A stretch of 50,261 nt of DNA from an uncultured Oceanobacter sp. (GCA_913061185.1 CAJXTI010000022.1:1-50261); one strand, 5' to 3'. Numbered from the stretch's first letter, positions 17,522 through 27,030 are shown. A program made the numbers and translations. The notes: generated from the letters alone by a model not told the origin.

Positions 17522-17686
17522 ATGAAAAAGTGGCAGTGCGTGGTGTGTGGCTGGATTTATGATGAAGCCGAAGGCGCACCGGAAGAAGGTATTCCACCAG
17601 GGACTTGCTGGGAGGATGTACCGGATGACTTTACCTGCCCGGATTGTGGTGTTGGCAAAGACGACTTTGAAATGATCGAGATTTGA
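17522..17686 (+). CDS. rubA: Rubredoxin
   Basis: Small one-iron electron carrier, 54 aa. The four cysteine ligands are in CVVCG (C6, C9) and CPDCG (C39, C42), with the aromatic core WIYDEAEG and the [15 protein letters not shown] loop. In related bacteria it passes electrons from rubredoxin reductase to alkane hydroxylases or to stress enzymes. The ATG at 17522 is the family start; the longer frame upstream overlaps ubiC antisense and is not credible. A broken reductase gene follows 3 bp downstream. Confidence 0.95.
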   Translation: MKKWQCVVCGWIYDEAEGAPEEGIPPGTCWEDVPDDFTCPDCGVGKDDFEMIEI

Positions 17687-17689
17687 TCA

Positions 17690-18004
17690 TTGGCTCCTGT
17701 CTCTCCTTCATCCCCGGTCACTCTCCCTGAAGCCCCTTGGTCATTGATCATTCTGGGTGCCGGAATGGCAGGCTACCGTTTGGCTCGCGAATACCGCCAG
17801 CGTAACGCAGACGCCACAGTACTGCTGATTTGCCCTGACGGCGGGCAACTGCTGCAGGCCAGTGCCGCCGAGATGGCAGATACGCTGGGCATCGCCGTAC
17901 TGAATAATACTCATGTCACCGAGATCGACCGGCTCAACGGCAACCTTGAGACACCACTGGGGCGTTTTGTGTTTGAGCGGCTGATGCTGGCGACGGACGC
18001 CTGA
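17690..18004 (+). pseudogene. Remnant of rubredoxin-NAD(+) reductase
   Basis: A 104-aa frame from a TTG at 17690. It has the FAD-binding start of rubredoxin reductases (SLIILGAGMAGYRLAREYR, the GxGxxG fold). It continues as LLICPDGG, but lacks the Y-KP-LS block and about 25 residues that normally follow, rejoins at AAEMADTLGIAVLNNTHV, and stops at LMLATDA, the point where about 280 more residues are expected. Location 3 bp after rubredoxin supports the origin. The frame is open, so a short expressed product cannot be excluded, but it could not bind NAD or rubredoxin as the family does. Confidence 0.7.
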
Positions 18005-18208
18005 GTGATGGGAGATTGCTGCCTTGCTGACAAACCATGAAGCGTATCAGCATCTTGATATTGATGATCGTGGTATATAGCAGAATTTCAGGATTCATGC
18101 CTTGATTGCTCGACTATGCTTTAGCGCATGCGTCGCTGACGAACAAGCCGTATTCCAATACCGATTGACCGATAACCACTGTTTTTCTGAGCCTGCGCTG
18201 CAGGCCCG

Positions 18209-18214
18209 TACAAT
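18209..18214 (+). promoter_or_regulatory. Putative -10 of the HU gene
   Basis: TACAAT 40 bp before the HU start codon, within the 249-bp non-coding stretch 18005-18253. A weak TTCTGA lies 18 bp upstream as a possible -35. Nothing else of note is seen in that interval. Confidence 0.35.
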
Positions 18215-18253
18215 CCGGGCGTTATGCCCAACTTATTGAGAGGATTCAACTCC

Positions 18254-18526
18254 ATGCGTAAACCAGAACTGGCGGCAGCCATTGCTGAAAAAACCGACCT
18301 GAGCAAGGAAAAAGCGACAGAAATCATCACCGTGGTGACCGATCGTATTGCCCAGGCGTTGGCTGAAGGCGACAACGTAAGCCTGATCGGCTTTGGTACG
18401 TTTGAGGTGCGTCAGCGCGCTGAGCGTCAGGGTAAAAACCCGCAGACCGGCGAGCCAATTACCATTGCTGCCGCCAAGGTACCTGCGTTCAAGCCTGGCA
18501 AGGCGCTGAAAGACTCGGTGCAGTAA
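18254..18526 (+). CDS. HU-family nucleoid DNA-binding protein
   Basis: Histone-like protein that bends and compacts DNA. Length 90 aa, the standard HU size. MRKPELAAAIAEKTDLSKEK starts the helical dimerisation part, GFGTFEVRQRAERQGKNPQTG is the conserved beta-arm, and FKPGKALKDSV is the C-terminal helix. The ATG at 18254 is the family start, with GAGAGG about 11 nt upstream. It cannot be assigned to hupA or hupB by eye; the location after the rubredoxin pair resembles Pseudomonas hupA. The DUF1415 gene follows 6 bp later. Confidence 0.95.
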   Translation: MRKPELAAAIAEKTDLSKEKATEIITVVTDRIAQALAEGDNVSLIGFGTFEVRQRAERQGKNPQTGEPITIAAAKVPAFKPGKALKDSVQ

Positions 18527-18532
18527 GTCGCC

Positions 18533-19117
18533 ATGACGGATGCCGCAACGCTCACCCGGCGCTGGGTCGAACTGCTGGTGGTAGGTGAAGGACTGTGTCC
18601 TTTTGCCGAGCCAGTGATGCCAGGTCTGCGGATTGACGTCTGCGAGCATCCGGATCTTGATCAGGCCACTGCGGAGTTTATGGATTTACTCACCGAAGTG
18701 GCCAGGGCCGATGCGGATGCACTGCCAACTGCCCTGTTTGTAGTGCCAGGGTTGGTCAAGGAATTTGATGAATACTGGAACTGGAGCCTGATTTGCGAGC
18801 AGTTACTGGTACAAATGGGGTATGAAGGCCTGTTACAACTGGCCACATTTCATCCCAACTACTGTTTTGATGGTGAACCGCTGGATGATCCAGGCAACTT
18901 CACCAATCGATCACCCTTTCCCATGCTGCACATTATTCGTGAAGCACATATTGAACAGGCGCTGGCGTCGGTGCCCTTCCCTGAGCGTATTCCCGTGCGT
19001 AACCAGAAACATCTGCGACGCTTGGGTATTCAGGGTGTGCTGGCATTAATGCCGGCGCTGGCGGATACCGCCGTACTGTCTGATCAACCTGCGGGCCGGT
19101 GTTCGCCGCAGGAGTAG
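18533..19117 (+). CDS. DUF1415 domain-containing protein
   Basis: Uncharacterised soluble protein of 194 aa matching the DUF1415 family. Typical blocks are the N-terminal WVELLVVGEGLCPFAEPV, then ATFHPNYCFDGE and NFTNRSPFPMLHIIRE, which resemble a conserved His/Cys-containing active or binding site. Start ATG 18533 lies 6 bp after the HU stop, so the two are probably co-transcribed. No signal peptide or membrane segment. Function unknown. Confidence 0.82.
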   Translation: MTDAATLTRRWVELLVVGEGLCPFAEPVMPGLRIDVCEHPDLDQATAEFMDLLTEVARADADALPTALFVVPGLVKEFDEYWNWSLICEQLLVQMGYEGLLQLATFHPNYCFDGEPLDDPGNFTNRSPFPMLHIIREAHIEQALASVPFPERIPVRNQKHLRRLGIQGVLALMPALADTAVLSDQPAGRCSPQE

Positions 19118-19238
19118 TCGGTGCAGGTTACCCCTGATGGCTGTGGCTCTTCTGATCAAACGATGTGGAATTCACACCTGAATTCAACGATTAACCGCAA
19201 CACTTGACTATTCACTGCGAGAGACAAGTGACCGGTGA

Positions 19239-19254
19239 GTGAGAACGCCCCCTA
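19239..19254 (-). repeat. Solitary MITE-like end overlapping the HDOD gene stop
   Basis: Minus strand CTAGGGGGCGTTCTCA is identical over 16 bases to the left end plus CTAG target site of the element at 29800-29815. The matching opposite end is absent between 19118 and 19239. The TAG stop of the HDOD gene lies in this CTAG. It may be a degraded or one-ended insertion. Confidence 0.5.
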
Positions 19255-20646
19255 GGCCGACAGTGCCTGCACCAAATCGCTTAATTCCCCAACATGGGAG
19301 ACCAGCTCTTCGATCGCCTCTCCGGCAGCATTGTCACTCAGACCCAGCGCGCTGAGCGTGTCCGGGTCGAGGGCTTCTTGCGGGCCATCACCATAACCGT
19401 GGGCGCGTAAGCTGCGAGTGGTGACGTTCAGAATCCGGGCGTAAACGGCGTGTTCACCGTCGTAGTGGGGATTATGTTGCTGACGCAAGGCGACCACGAC
19501 TTCTTCCGGCAGATCCCACTGCTGCAGCAAGCTGGCGGCGATCTGTTCGCGGGTAAGCGCCAGCAGGTGGCGCTCGATATAGCAGCGATTGATATGAGGA
19601 TTGGCTTCTATATGGCGATTTATCAGCGAAAATTGCGGCGGAAAGACGTGCGCCAGCACCAGAAAACCAAAGTTATGCAGCAGTCCGCAGAGATAGGCGA
19701 GGCCACTATCCGGGCGGTTTTTTAACTTGCAACGGCGGGCCAGGTCGCTGGCCAAAGCGGCCCCCAGTACGGCTTGTTGCCAAAAAGGAGTGTAGCCTTT
19801 CGGGCCTTCACGAGGCACATCAAGGCTGCGCCCCAGCGCCAGGCCGAGAGCCAGGTTCATCACCAGGTCAAACCCTAGCACTCGTAAGACGGCTTCTTCG
19901 ACCGTGGTAATATTGCCTCTGGATCGATAGTAGGGTGAACGAGCCCAGCTGAGGATCTGGGCACTCATGCTGGGATCCAGTTCAACGGCCTGTGCCAACG
20001 ATACCGTGTCGGCATTAGGATCGATCCGCAATTCAATGATACGGCGAGCGGTTTCTGGCAGTGGCGGCAAATCGAGGGTGTCTTGCAGGCGCTGCTGAAT
20101 ACGCAATGGAGTGAATTGCCGTACGGCAGCGTTGATGTCATTGGTATCTTCTGCGGTGGTCGCATGATACAGATCGGTCTGGATCGGGGCCGAATAATGG
20201 CCAATATGCGAACGTGTGGTGAGTGCCCGGAATTGATCCGCAGGCAAGCGCAGGCAAGTGTTGGTCGTACTGGACTGTATATACAGCTCATCCAGCTCCA
20301 GCAATGAGTGATCAATCAGGCTTTCTATCTGGGTCAGTTGTGGCAGCGCAGGAGAGTCATCAAGCCCCAGTTTTTGCTTCAGCGCTTGCAATTCATCCGG
20401 TGACAGGGCTGTAAATTGCCGTCCCAGCTGATGTGCCAGCTGGTTCAGATCCAGTAGCCGATTGGATGGAATCAGCACCTGTACTCTGCCGTGGACATCT
20501 TTCAGAAAAATAACTTTTGCCAGGCTGCCAGGCGCTGGCGTTGCACTATCCATGATCATGGTTGGATCACCCGTTGTGTCGTCGCTGGTTGTGTGATGAA
20601 TATTCCATTGCCCGAGTGCCTTTTTAACTGAGGCCAGAAACGCCAT
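19252..20646 (-). CDS. YbaK-like/HDOD signal-transduction protein
   Basis: Length 464 aa. Residues about 30-150 resemble a YbaK/aminoacyl-tRNA-deacylase-associated domain (KVIFLKDVHGRVQVLIPSNR, then LQALKQKLGL). Residues about 195-400 form an HDOD domain, an HD-like fold lacking the metal-binding HD pair, with LPPLPETARRIIELRIDP and LLHNFGFLVLAHVFP. HDOD proteins usually act in signalling (motility, biofilm, stress) without catalysis. I chose the ATG at 20646 (MAFLASVKKALGQW), which has GGAG 6 nt upstream, over the ORF start at 20718. The stop lies in a MITE-like end, so the true C-terminus may have been altered. Confidence 0.82.
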   Translation of the reverse strand: MAFLASVKKALGQWNIHHTTSDDTTGDPTMIMDSATPAPGSLAKVIFLKDVHGRVQVLIPSNRLLDLNQLAHQLGRQFTALSPDELQALKQKLGLDDSPALPQLTQIESLIDHSLLELDELYIQSSTTNTCLRLPADQFRALTTRSHIGHYSAPIQTDLYHATTAEDTNDINAAVRQFTPLRIQQRLQDTLDLPPLPETARRIIELRIDPNADTVSLAQAVELDPSMSAQILSWARSPYYRSRGNITTVEEAVLRVLGFDLVMNLALGLALGRSLDVPREGPKGYTPFWQQAVLGAALASDLARRCKLKNRPDSGLAYLCGLLHNFGFLVLAHVFPPQFSLINRHIEANPHINRCYIERHLLALTREQIAASLLQQWDLPEEVVVALRQQHNPHYDGEHAVYARILNVTTRSLRAHGYGDGPQEALDPDTLSALGLSDNAAGEAIEELVSHVGELSDLVQALSA

Positions 20647-20737
20647 GACCACTCCGTTGATTTCAGTGTTAGTACAGACAATATAGATCAGATAGTCGTC
20701 TTTGCCCGTTCTGAACAATCAACGGATCATGAACGGC

Positions 20738-22816
20738 TTATACTGCGGCATAACGTTCGGCATCTCCGAGCCAGCGCAGGATCAACGGCTCGACCCGTTC
20801 AGGATGCTGCTGCCAGAGCTGGGTTGCCATCTCCCGTACCTGGGGGAGCAGTTCGGCATCGCGTTGCAAGTCGGCCACCCGCAACATTTGCAGTCCGGTC
20901 TGGCGGGTGCCAAGTACTTCGCCCGGCCCGCGCAACATCAGATCCTGTTCGGCAATATAAAAACCGTCCTGACTTTCACGCATCACTTGCAGGCGTTGCT
21001 TGCTGGTGAGTGACAACGGCGCCTTGTACAGCAATACACAATGGCTGGCGACGGAACCACGGCCGACGCGGCCACGTAGCTGGTGCAGTTGTGCCAAGCC
21101 CAGGCGCTCCGGGTTTTCGATCACCATCAGGCTGGCATTGGGCACATCAACCCCCACCTCGATCACGGTGGTGGCGACCAGCAGATCCAGCTCGTGAGCT
21201 TTGAAGGCGGCCATTATGGCGGCTTTTTCGCTGGTTTTCATACGCCCGTGTACTAACCCGATACGCAGATGGGACAGTTGTTCGGCCAGCTCGGCGGCGG
21301 TGTTTTCTGCGGCCTGGCATTGCAAGGCTTCGCTTTCTTCAATCAAGGTACACACCCAGTACGCCTGGGCCTGCTCACGACAGGCGTTATCGACGCGCTG
21401 AATCACTTCCTCGCGGCGCTGGTCAGACACCGCCACCGTGGTGATAGGGGTACGACCAGGTGGCAGTTCATCAATGATCGACGTGTCCAGATCTGCATAA
21501 GCACTCATCGCCAGAGTACGGGGAATAGGGGTTGCGGTCATAATCAACTGGTGAGGGGAGAAGCCGCCGAGGTTACCCTTTTCTTTTAATGCCAGGCGCT
21601 GGTGGACACCAAAGCGATGTTGCTCATCTACAATCACCAAGCCGAGGCGATGAAACTGTACCTCATCCTGAAACAGGGCATGAGTGCCTACAATCAGCCT
21701 GGCTTGGCCGCTGGCGATGGACTCCAGTGCAGCGACTCGGGCCTTGCCCTTGGTTTTACCGGCCAGCCAGCCACAATGAATACCTAACGGCTCGAACCAG
21801 CCGCTCAAGTTCTGAAAGTGCTGTTCCGCGAGGATTTCCGTCGGTGCCATCAGCGCGACCTGAAAGTCCGCCTCTAACACATGACAGGCTGCCAGTGCCG
21901 CGACCAGTGTTTTACCAGACCCGACATCTCCCTGTATCAGCCGCAGCATTGGCAGTGGCTGGGCGAGGTCGGTAACAATGTCCGCTGTTACCCGTTGCTG
22001 GGCGCGGGTAGGAGTAAACGGCAGCTGTTCGAGCAGCGCATTGTGCAACGTCCAGGTGTCCTGAATGGCGGGTGCACCTTGCTGTTGCAACTTTGAGCGC
22101 AAGCGTTGCATTGACAGTTGATGCGCGAGTAATTCTTCGAGAATCAGCCGACGCTGAGCCGGGTGGTGGCCACTGGCCATTTCGGCCAATTCTACTTCTC
22201 GGGGTGGGCGGTGCAAAAACAGCAATGCCTGTTTGAGCGATGGCAGCCCCCATTGTTGCAGCCAGTCGAGTGGTAACAAATCGTCCAGTGGAATGTTGTT
22301 GGCTGCCAGCCACTCCAGCGCCTGCTCCATCAGCAAGCGGATACGCTGTTGGCTGATACCTTCGGTGGTGGGGTACACGGGGGTCAGCTGCGGTTCTGGC
22401 AGGTCATCCAGACTGTTTTCCAGCAGTTGGTATTCCGGGTGGTAAAGTTCCAGCCCGCTGGCACCACGGCGGGCTTCACCATAACAGCGTACCAGTGCGC
22501 CGCGCCGGAACTGGCTTTTCTGTGCGGCATTGAAGTGATAGAAACGAATGCTTAATACGCCGCTATGGTCGGCAATTTTTACCAGCAGACTGCGGCGCTT
22601 GCCGAACAGTACATCGGCCGACCGCACTTCTCCCTGAATCACAGCCGGTTGCTGATGTTGCAAGCTGCCAATCATCTGGATACGACTGCGATCTTCGTAG
22701 CGGAAGGGCAGGTGGAACATCAAATCGGCCAGCGAGTGAATATTCAGCCGTTGTAGCTGTTCTCGCAGTTTTGGGCCGACACCCTTGAGCCGGGTCAGAT
22801 CAAGCTGTTTGTCCAT
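20738..22816 (-). CDS. recG: RecG, branch-migrating DNA helicase
   Basis: ATP-dependent helicase that regresses stalled forks and processes Holliday junctions and R-loops. Length 692 aa (E. coli 693). An N-terminal wedge/OB domain (about 60-160; FHLPFRYEDRSR) precedes Walker A GDVGSGKT, motif II VDEQHRFG, TATPIPRTLAM (III), LVATTVIEVGVDVPNA (V) and QLRGRVGRG (VI). The C-terminal RecG wedge-contact helix QDGFYIAEQDLMLRGPGE is intact. It lies 12 bp after oxyR in the same direction, an oxyR-recG operon as in Pseudomonas. Confidence 0.97.
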   Translation of the reverse strand: MDKQLDLTRLKGVGPKLREQLQRLNIHSLADLMFHLPFRYEDRSRIQMIGSLQHQQPAVIQGEVRSADVLFGKRRSLLVKIADHSGVLSIRFYHFNAAQKSQFRRGALVRCYGEARRGASGLELYHPEYQLLENSLDDLPEPQLTPVYPTTEGISQQRIRLLMEQALEWLAANNIPLDDLLPLDWLQQWGLPSLKQALLFLHRPPREVELAEMASGHHPAQRRLILEELLAHQLSMQRLRSKLQQQGAPAIQDTWTLHNALLEQLPFTPTRAQQRVTADIVTDLAQPLPMLRLIQGDVGSGKTLVAALAACHVLEADFQVALMAPTEILAEQHFQNLSGWFEPLGIHCGWLAGKTKGKARVAALESIASGQARLIVGTHALFQDEVQFHRLGLVIVDEQHRFGVHQRLALKEKGNLGGFSPHQLIMTATPIPRTLAMSAYADLDTSIIDELPPGRTPITTVAVSDQRREEVIQRVDNACREQAQAYWVCTLIEESEALQCQAAENTAAELAEQLSHLRIGLVHGRMKTSEKAAIMAAFKAHELDLLVATTVIEVGVDVPNASLMVIENPERLGLAQLHQLRGRVGRGSVASHCVLLYKAPLSLTSKQRLQVMRESQDGFYIAEQDLMLRGPGEVLGTRQTGLQMLRVADLQRDAELLPQVREMATQLWQQHPERVEPLILRWLGDAERYAAV

Positions 22817-22828
22817 AGCGGGATGGGC

Positions 22829-23725
22829 TTAGCTAATACGGCACTGACGTGCGGTATCCAGCAGCAAATCGACGGCTTGTCCGCGTGGAAAGCTGGCCCG
22901 CCAGGCCAGTGCAACGGTACGAAATGGCTGCGGATTGGTGAACGGGCGGGTGATTACCAGGGTGAGATCAAGGTTGTTCACCGCGCTTTCCGGCAACACC
23001 GTAATACCCAGTCCAGACGCCACCATGTGCTTCAGGGTTTCCAGTGAACTGCCCTCCAGTACGCTACCAAGGCGGGTATGGTGCTTGTGGCCGAGCACCG
23101 GACAATATTCGAACACCTGATCGCGAAAGCAATGGCCTTCGCCGAGCATCAACAGATCTTCATCGGCCAGTTGGTCGGGGGTGATGGTTTGCTGGGATTT
23201 CCACGGATGGTTCTTTGGTAACACCACGACAAAATTTTCATCATAGAGAGGACGGGTCAGTACATCCGGCTCATTAAATGGAAGCGCTACAATGATGGCA
23301 TCGAGATCGCCGTCGCGCAGCTGACGCCGCAATACTCCGGTATAGTTTTCTTCCAGATACAGTGGCATGGTTGGCGCACGCTGGTGGATCTGTGGCACCA
23401 AATGCGGAAACAGATAGGGGCCGATGGTGAAAATTGCGCCAATCTTGAGCGGTGAGCTGAGTTGATCCTTGCCGGAACTGGCCAATTCACGAATGGTTCT
23501 GGCTTCCTCTAACACCCGTTGTGCCTGGGCGACGATACGTTCGCCAATGGGCGTGATTGAGACCGCACTTTTACTGCGTTCGAAAATAGCAATATCCAGT
23601 TCACCTTCCAGCTTCTTGATGGCGACACTGAGGGTGGGTTGACTGACAAAACACTTCTCGGCAGCTCGGCCGAAGTGTTTCTCCTGGGCGAGCGTCACGA
23701 TGTACTTGAGTTCGGTCAGGGTCAT
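22829..23725 (-). CDS. oxyR: OxyR, peroxide-sensing LysR-type regulator
   Basis: Redox-switched activator of peroxide defence genes. Length 298 aa. The winged HTH (1-60) contains HFGRAAEKCFVSQPTLSVAI. The two redox cysteines fall at C199 and C208 in GEGHCFRDQVFEYC, the same numbers and spacing as in E. coli OxyR, so the disulfide switch should work. Start ATG 23725. It forms the first gene of an oxyR-recG unit and is divergent from the epimerase-like gene 280 bp away. Confidence 0.95.
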   Translation of the reverse strand: MTLTELKYIVTLAQEKHFGRAAEKCFVSQPTLSVAIKKLEGELDIAIFERSKSAVSITPIGERIVAQAQRVLEEARTIRELASSGKDQLSSPLKIGAIFTIGPYLFPHLVPQIHQRAPTMPLYLEENYTGVLRRQLRDGDLDAIIVALPFNEPDVLTRPLYDENFVVVLPKNHPWKSQQTITPDQLADEDLLMLGEGHCFRDQVFEYCPVLGHKHHTRLGSVLEGSSLETLKHMVASGLGITVLPESAVNNLDLTLVITRPFTNPQPFRTVALAWRASFPRGQAVDLLLDTARQCRIS

Positions 23726-24007
23726 AATTGGCTGCCTTCATGGCTATTTTAAGTTTGATTTAGTCTACCTATGGAACGGGCGGAGTAAAAGCCTGAACTG
23801 CGGGATCGTGCTCAGGCGTTGACTAATATAGTAAACAGGTAAAAATACGTTCGCACGAGAGGGTGGAAAAGCGGAACCGCTGAATTTACCCCCGGTGGCG
23901 TTATCGGTCGCTTGTGTTACACGGCCTCTGCCCGGCTTGCCGTGGTCGGCGGGCTGATCGATGTACCAGACAACGCTCAGTAGCAGTTTGATCACCAGGA
24001 GAATTTG

Positions 24008-24856
24008 ATGGCACGTATTCTGATTGTGGGTGCAGGCGATGTTGGCGGCACGCTGGCCATGCAACTGGCTCAGCACCATCAGGTGTGGGGTTTGCGGCGT
24101 AGTGGCGGAGCAAACAGCGCTAACCTGCAATGGTTACAGGCCGATGTGACCGACCCGGAAACACTACAGGAGTTACCAGCGGATCTTGATCTGGTGATAT
24201 ACAGCGTGGCATCGCCAGTGTTTTCGAAAGAGGGCTATCACGACTATTACGTCAACGGGGTACGGCATGTTTTGCAGGCCTTGGCAGATCAACGTTTGCG
24301 GCGCTTTATCTTTGTATCCAGCTCCAGTGTGTATCATCAGATGGATGGCGAATGGGTCGATGAAACCTCGGCGACCGCGCCTCATTCCTTTGCCGGCAAG
24401 GAGCTGTTACAAGCCGAGCAAGTACTGCAAGACAGTCGTTTTGAGAGTACAGCCGTCCGTTTTACCGGCATCTATGGCCCCGGTCGTAATCGGCTGATTG
24501 AGCAGGCGCGTCATGGTGGCCATTGCGACCCTGAGCCACCGGTGTGGACCAATCGCATCCATCGTGATGACTGCGTTGGGGTACTGGCGTTACTGTGCGA
24601 AAAAGCCTTGGCTGGTGAGCCGTTGGAGACGTTGTATCTGGCGACCGACGATGAGCCTGCCACCTTGTTTGATGTGTTGGAATGGCTGAAGGATCGTATT
24701 GCTGAAGTGGATCCGGATCACGATATGCCAGAAGTCACGCGGCGGGCCAATCGCCGTTGTCGTAACGATCGCCTCAAGGCGTTGGGCTACGTATTTCGCT
24801 TCAGTAACTACCGGGAAGGGTATGACGTTATGCTGAGTGAGCTGGGTTACGAATGA
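24008..24856 (+). CDS. NAD-dependent epimerase/SDR-type protein (YeeZ-like)
   Basis: Length 282 aa. An extended short-chain dehydrogenase: Rossmann start ARILIVGAGDVGGTLA with GxGxxG, the SSSSVY block (VSSSSVYHQMDGEWVDE) and FTGIYGPGRNRL. The canonical YxxxK is not obvious after SSSSVYH; AGKELLQAEQ sits near the expected place. This pattern resembles the YeeZ-type NAD(P)-binding family of unknown substrate. ATG 24008 has GGAG 6 nt upstream; the TTG just before it is less likely. A TTGACT -35-like hexamer at 23819 may start its transcript. It converges with spoT over a 21-bp gap. Confidence 0.8.
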   Translation: MARILIVGAGDVGGTLAMQLAQHHQVWGLRRSGGANSANLQWLQADVTDPETLQELPADLDLVIYSVASPVFSKEGYHDYYVNGVRHVLQALADQRLRRFIFVSSSSVYHQMDGEWVDETSATAPHSFAGKELLQAEQVLQDSRFESTAVRFTGIYGPGRNRLIEQARHGGHCDPEPPVWTNRIHRDDCVGVLALLCEKALAGEPLETLYLATDDEPATLFDVLEWLKDRIAEVDPDHDMPEVTRRANRRCRNDRLKALGYVFRFSNYREGYDVMLSELGYE

Positions 24857-24877
24857 GAGCCAGGCAAAAACGTCAGG

Positions 24878-26995
24878 TCAGTTTTTCAGTCTGACTATTT
24901 TGTTAACACCGGCAACGTTACGTAACTTGCGGATGACCCGCGCCAAGTGTTTGCGCCCCTGAATATTGACCTTTAGCTGAGTAACGCTGAGGCGGGCATC
25001 GCGTTCCTCGACACTGATCTTGTCGATACTGGCATCCGCCATGTGAATGGCACTGGCGAGATCAACAATCAGACCACGGCGGTTTTCCATATAGACCTTG
25101 AGAGTGACGGTAAACTCGCTGTCGATGTCTTTTTCCCAGCTGAGGGTGACGCACTTTTCCGGGTTATTACGAAAATCTTCAATATTGCGGCAGGTTTCTG
25201 TGTGTACCACCAGACCCTTGCCAGAGCTGACGTGGCCGAGAATCGGGTCGCCAGGGATGGGGCTGCAACATTTGGCGAAACTGACTACCAGGCCCTCGGT
25301 ACCACGAATAGAAAGGGGACGTTCTGCGCTGGCTTGCAGATCGATATCGGTGCCCCGATAAGCGGCCAGGAAACGTCGTGCCATCAGTGGTGCCATGCGA
25401 TTGCCTGAACCAATTTCTTCAAGCAGATCGTCAAACTGTTCCAGACCGGTTTCTTTCAGCACCAGATCGATCTGGTCGCGATCAACATCGGCCAACGACT
25501 TGTCGAGCCCGGCCAGTGCTTTATTTAGCAGCCGTTCACCCAGAGCCACGGATTCCGAGCGGCGCTGGTTTTTCAGATAGCTGCGGATATTGGAACGTGC
25601 CTTGCCGGAGACAACAAAATTAAGCCAGGCTGGATTCGGTTGGGCATTGGGAGCGGTCACCACCTGTATCGTCTGACCACTTTGCAGCTTGGCGCTGAGC
25701 GGTGACAGTTGCCGATCGATGCGACAGGCAATGCACTGGTTGCCAACATCGGTATGCACGGCGTAGGCAAAATCAATAGCGGTGGCACCGGCTGGCAAGG
25801 TAAGAATCTTGCCTTTTGGGGTGAAGACGTAGATCTCATCGGGAAACAGGTCGACCTTGACGTGCTCGACAAACTCCAGCGGACTGCCCGCGTTTTTTTG
25901 CAGCTCCAGCAGGTTCTGCACCCATTGGCGCGCCCGCTGGGAGCCACTGGTCTGATCACTTTCGGATTTATACAACCAATGCGCAGCAATGCCATAGTTG
26001 GCCATGGCATCCATTTCTTCGGTACGAATCTGGATTTCGATGGGGACGTTGCCAGCGTTAAACAGCGTGGTGTGGAGCGACTGGTAACCGTTCGCCTTGG
26101 GAATGGCGACGTAGTCCTTGAAACGGCCAGAAATCGGCTTGTAGAGGCTGTGCATCAGCCCGAGGATGCGATAGCAGGTATCGACTTCATCGGTGATGAT
26201 ACGGAAGCCATAAACATCCATGATTTCATCGATGTCTTTTTTCTTCGACTTCGCCATCTTGCTGTAGATGCTGTACAGATGCTTTTCACGGCCCACCACT
26301 CGGGCCGAGATGTTGTACTCGCTCAGGCGGCCGCGAATGCTGCTTGAAATCTGCGAAATAATTTCGGCGTGGCGGCCACGGTGGTTCTTGACGGCTTTGC
26401 GAATCAGCTCTGAGCGCATCGGATGCATGGCTTCAAAGCAGAGGTCTTCCATTTCGACACGGATGCTGTTGAGACCCAGCCTGTGCGCAATAGGAGAATA
26501 GATGTCCAGGGTTTCACGGGCAATGCGGCGGCGCTTGTCGGGACGCAGCGGCCCAAGTGTCCGCATGTTATGCAAACGGTCGGCGAGCTTGACCAGAATC
26601 ACGCGAATGTCTTTCGCCATGGCCATGGCCATCTTCTGGAAATTTTCGGCTTGTTGCTGCTCTTTGTCTTCAAAATGGATGTGCGTCAGTTTGGAGACAC
26701 CATCCACCAGATCCGTCACCACATCGCCAAATTGGGTGGCCAGCGCAGGCTTGGGAACGCCTGTGTCCTCGATCACATCGTGCAGCATGGCCGCCATCAG
26801 GCTCTGGTGATCCAGGTGCATGTCGGCGAGGATGCTGGCGACTGCCAGAGGATGAATAATGTAGGGTTCACCACTGCGCCGACGCTGGCCGTCATGGGCC
26901 TGCTCGGCGTAGTAGTAAGCCCGGCGCACCTGCTGGATTTGCTGGCGGCTGAGGTAATGCGACAGTCGTTCGGACAAGGCATCAAGAGTGGGCAT
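24878..26995 (-). CDS. spoT: SpoT, bifunctional (p)ppGpp synthetase/hydrolase
   Basis: Makes and degrades the stringent alarmone (p)ppGpp. Length 705 aa. The HD hydrolase domain (about 45-150) retains HDVIEDT. The RelA/SpoT synthetase domain (about 240-350) has YGFRIITDEVDTCYRILG and KDYVAIPKANGYQSLHTTLF. The TGS domain (about 390-450) has PAGATAIDFAYAVHTDVGN, and the C-terminal ACT domain contains YMENRRGLIVDLASAIHMAD. Start ATG 26995 with GGAG 6 nt upstream. It is downstream of rpoZ in the usual order. Confidence 0.97.
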   Translation of the reverse strand: MPTLDALSERLSHYLSRQQIQQVRRAYYYAEQAHDGQRRRSGEPYIIHPLAVASILADMHLDHQSLMAAMLHDVIEDTGVPKPALATQFGDVVTDLVDGVSKLTHIHFEDKEQQQAENFQKMAMAMAKDIRVILVKLADRLHNMRTLGPLRPDKRRRIARETLDIYSPIAHRLGLNSIRVEMEDLCFEAMHPMRSELIRKAVKNHRGRHAEIISQISSSIRGRLSEYNISARVVGREKHLYSIYSKMAKSKKKDIDEIMDVYGFRIITDEVDTCYRILGLMHSLYKPISGRFKDYVAIPKANGYQSLHTTLFNAGNVPIEIQIRTEEMDAMANYGIAAHWLYKSESDQTSGSQRARQWVQNLLELQKNAGSPLEFVEHVKVDLFPDEIYVFTPKGKILTLPAGATAIDFAYAVHTDVGNQCIACRIDRQLSPLSAKLQSGQTIQVVTAPNAQPNPAWLNFVVSGKARSNIRSYLKNQRRSESVALGERLLNKALAGLDKSLADVDRDQIDLVLKETGLEQFDDLLEEIGSGNRMAPLMARRFLAAYRGTDIDLQASAERPLSIRGTEGLVVSFAKCCSPIPGDPILGHVSSGKGLVVHTETCRNIEDFRNNPEKCVTLSWEKDIDSEFTVTLKVYMENRRGLIVDLASAIHMADASIDKISVEERDARLSVTQLKVNIQGRKHLARVIRKLRNVAGVNKIVRLKN

Positions 26996-27030
26996 GAGGG
27001 TCTCCGAAGGGTTGATGCGCTGTCGTGGAC

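Noticed and set aside
17129..17686. 185-aa frame ending in rubredoxin, as a possible fusion protein
   Set aside because: The N-terminal 131 residues overlap ubiC on the other strand and lack any domain; rubredoxin begins at its normal Met at 17522.
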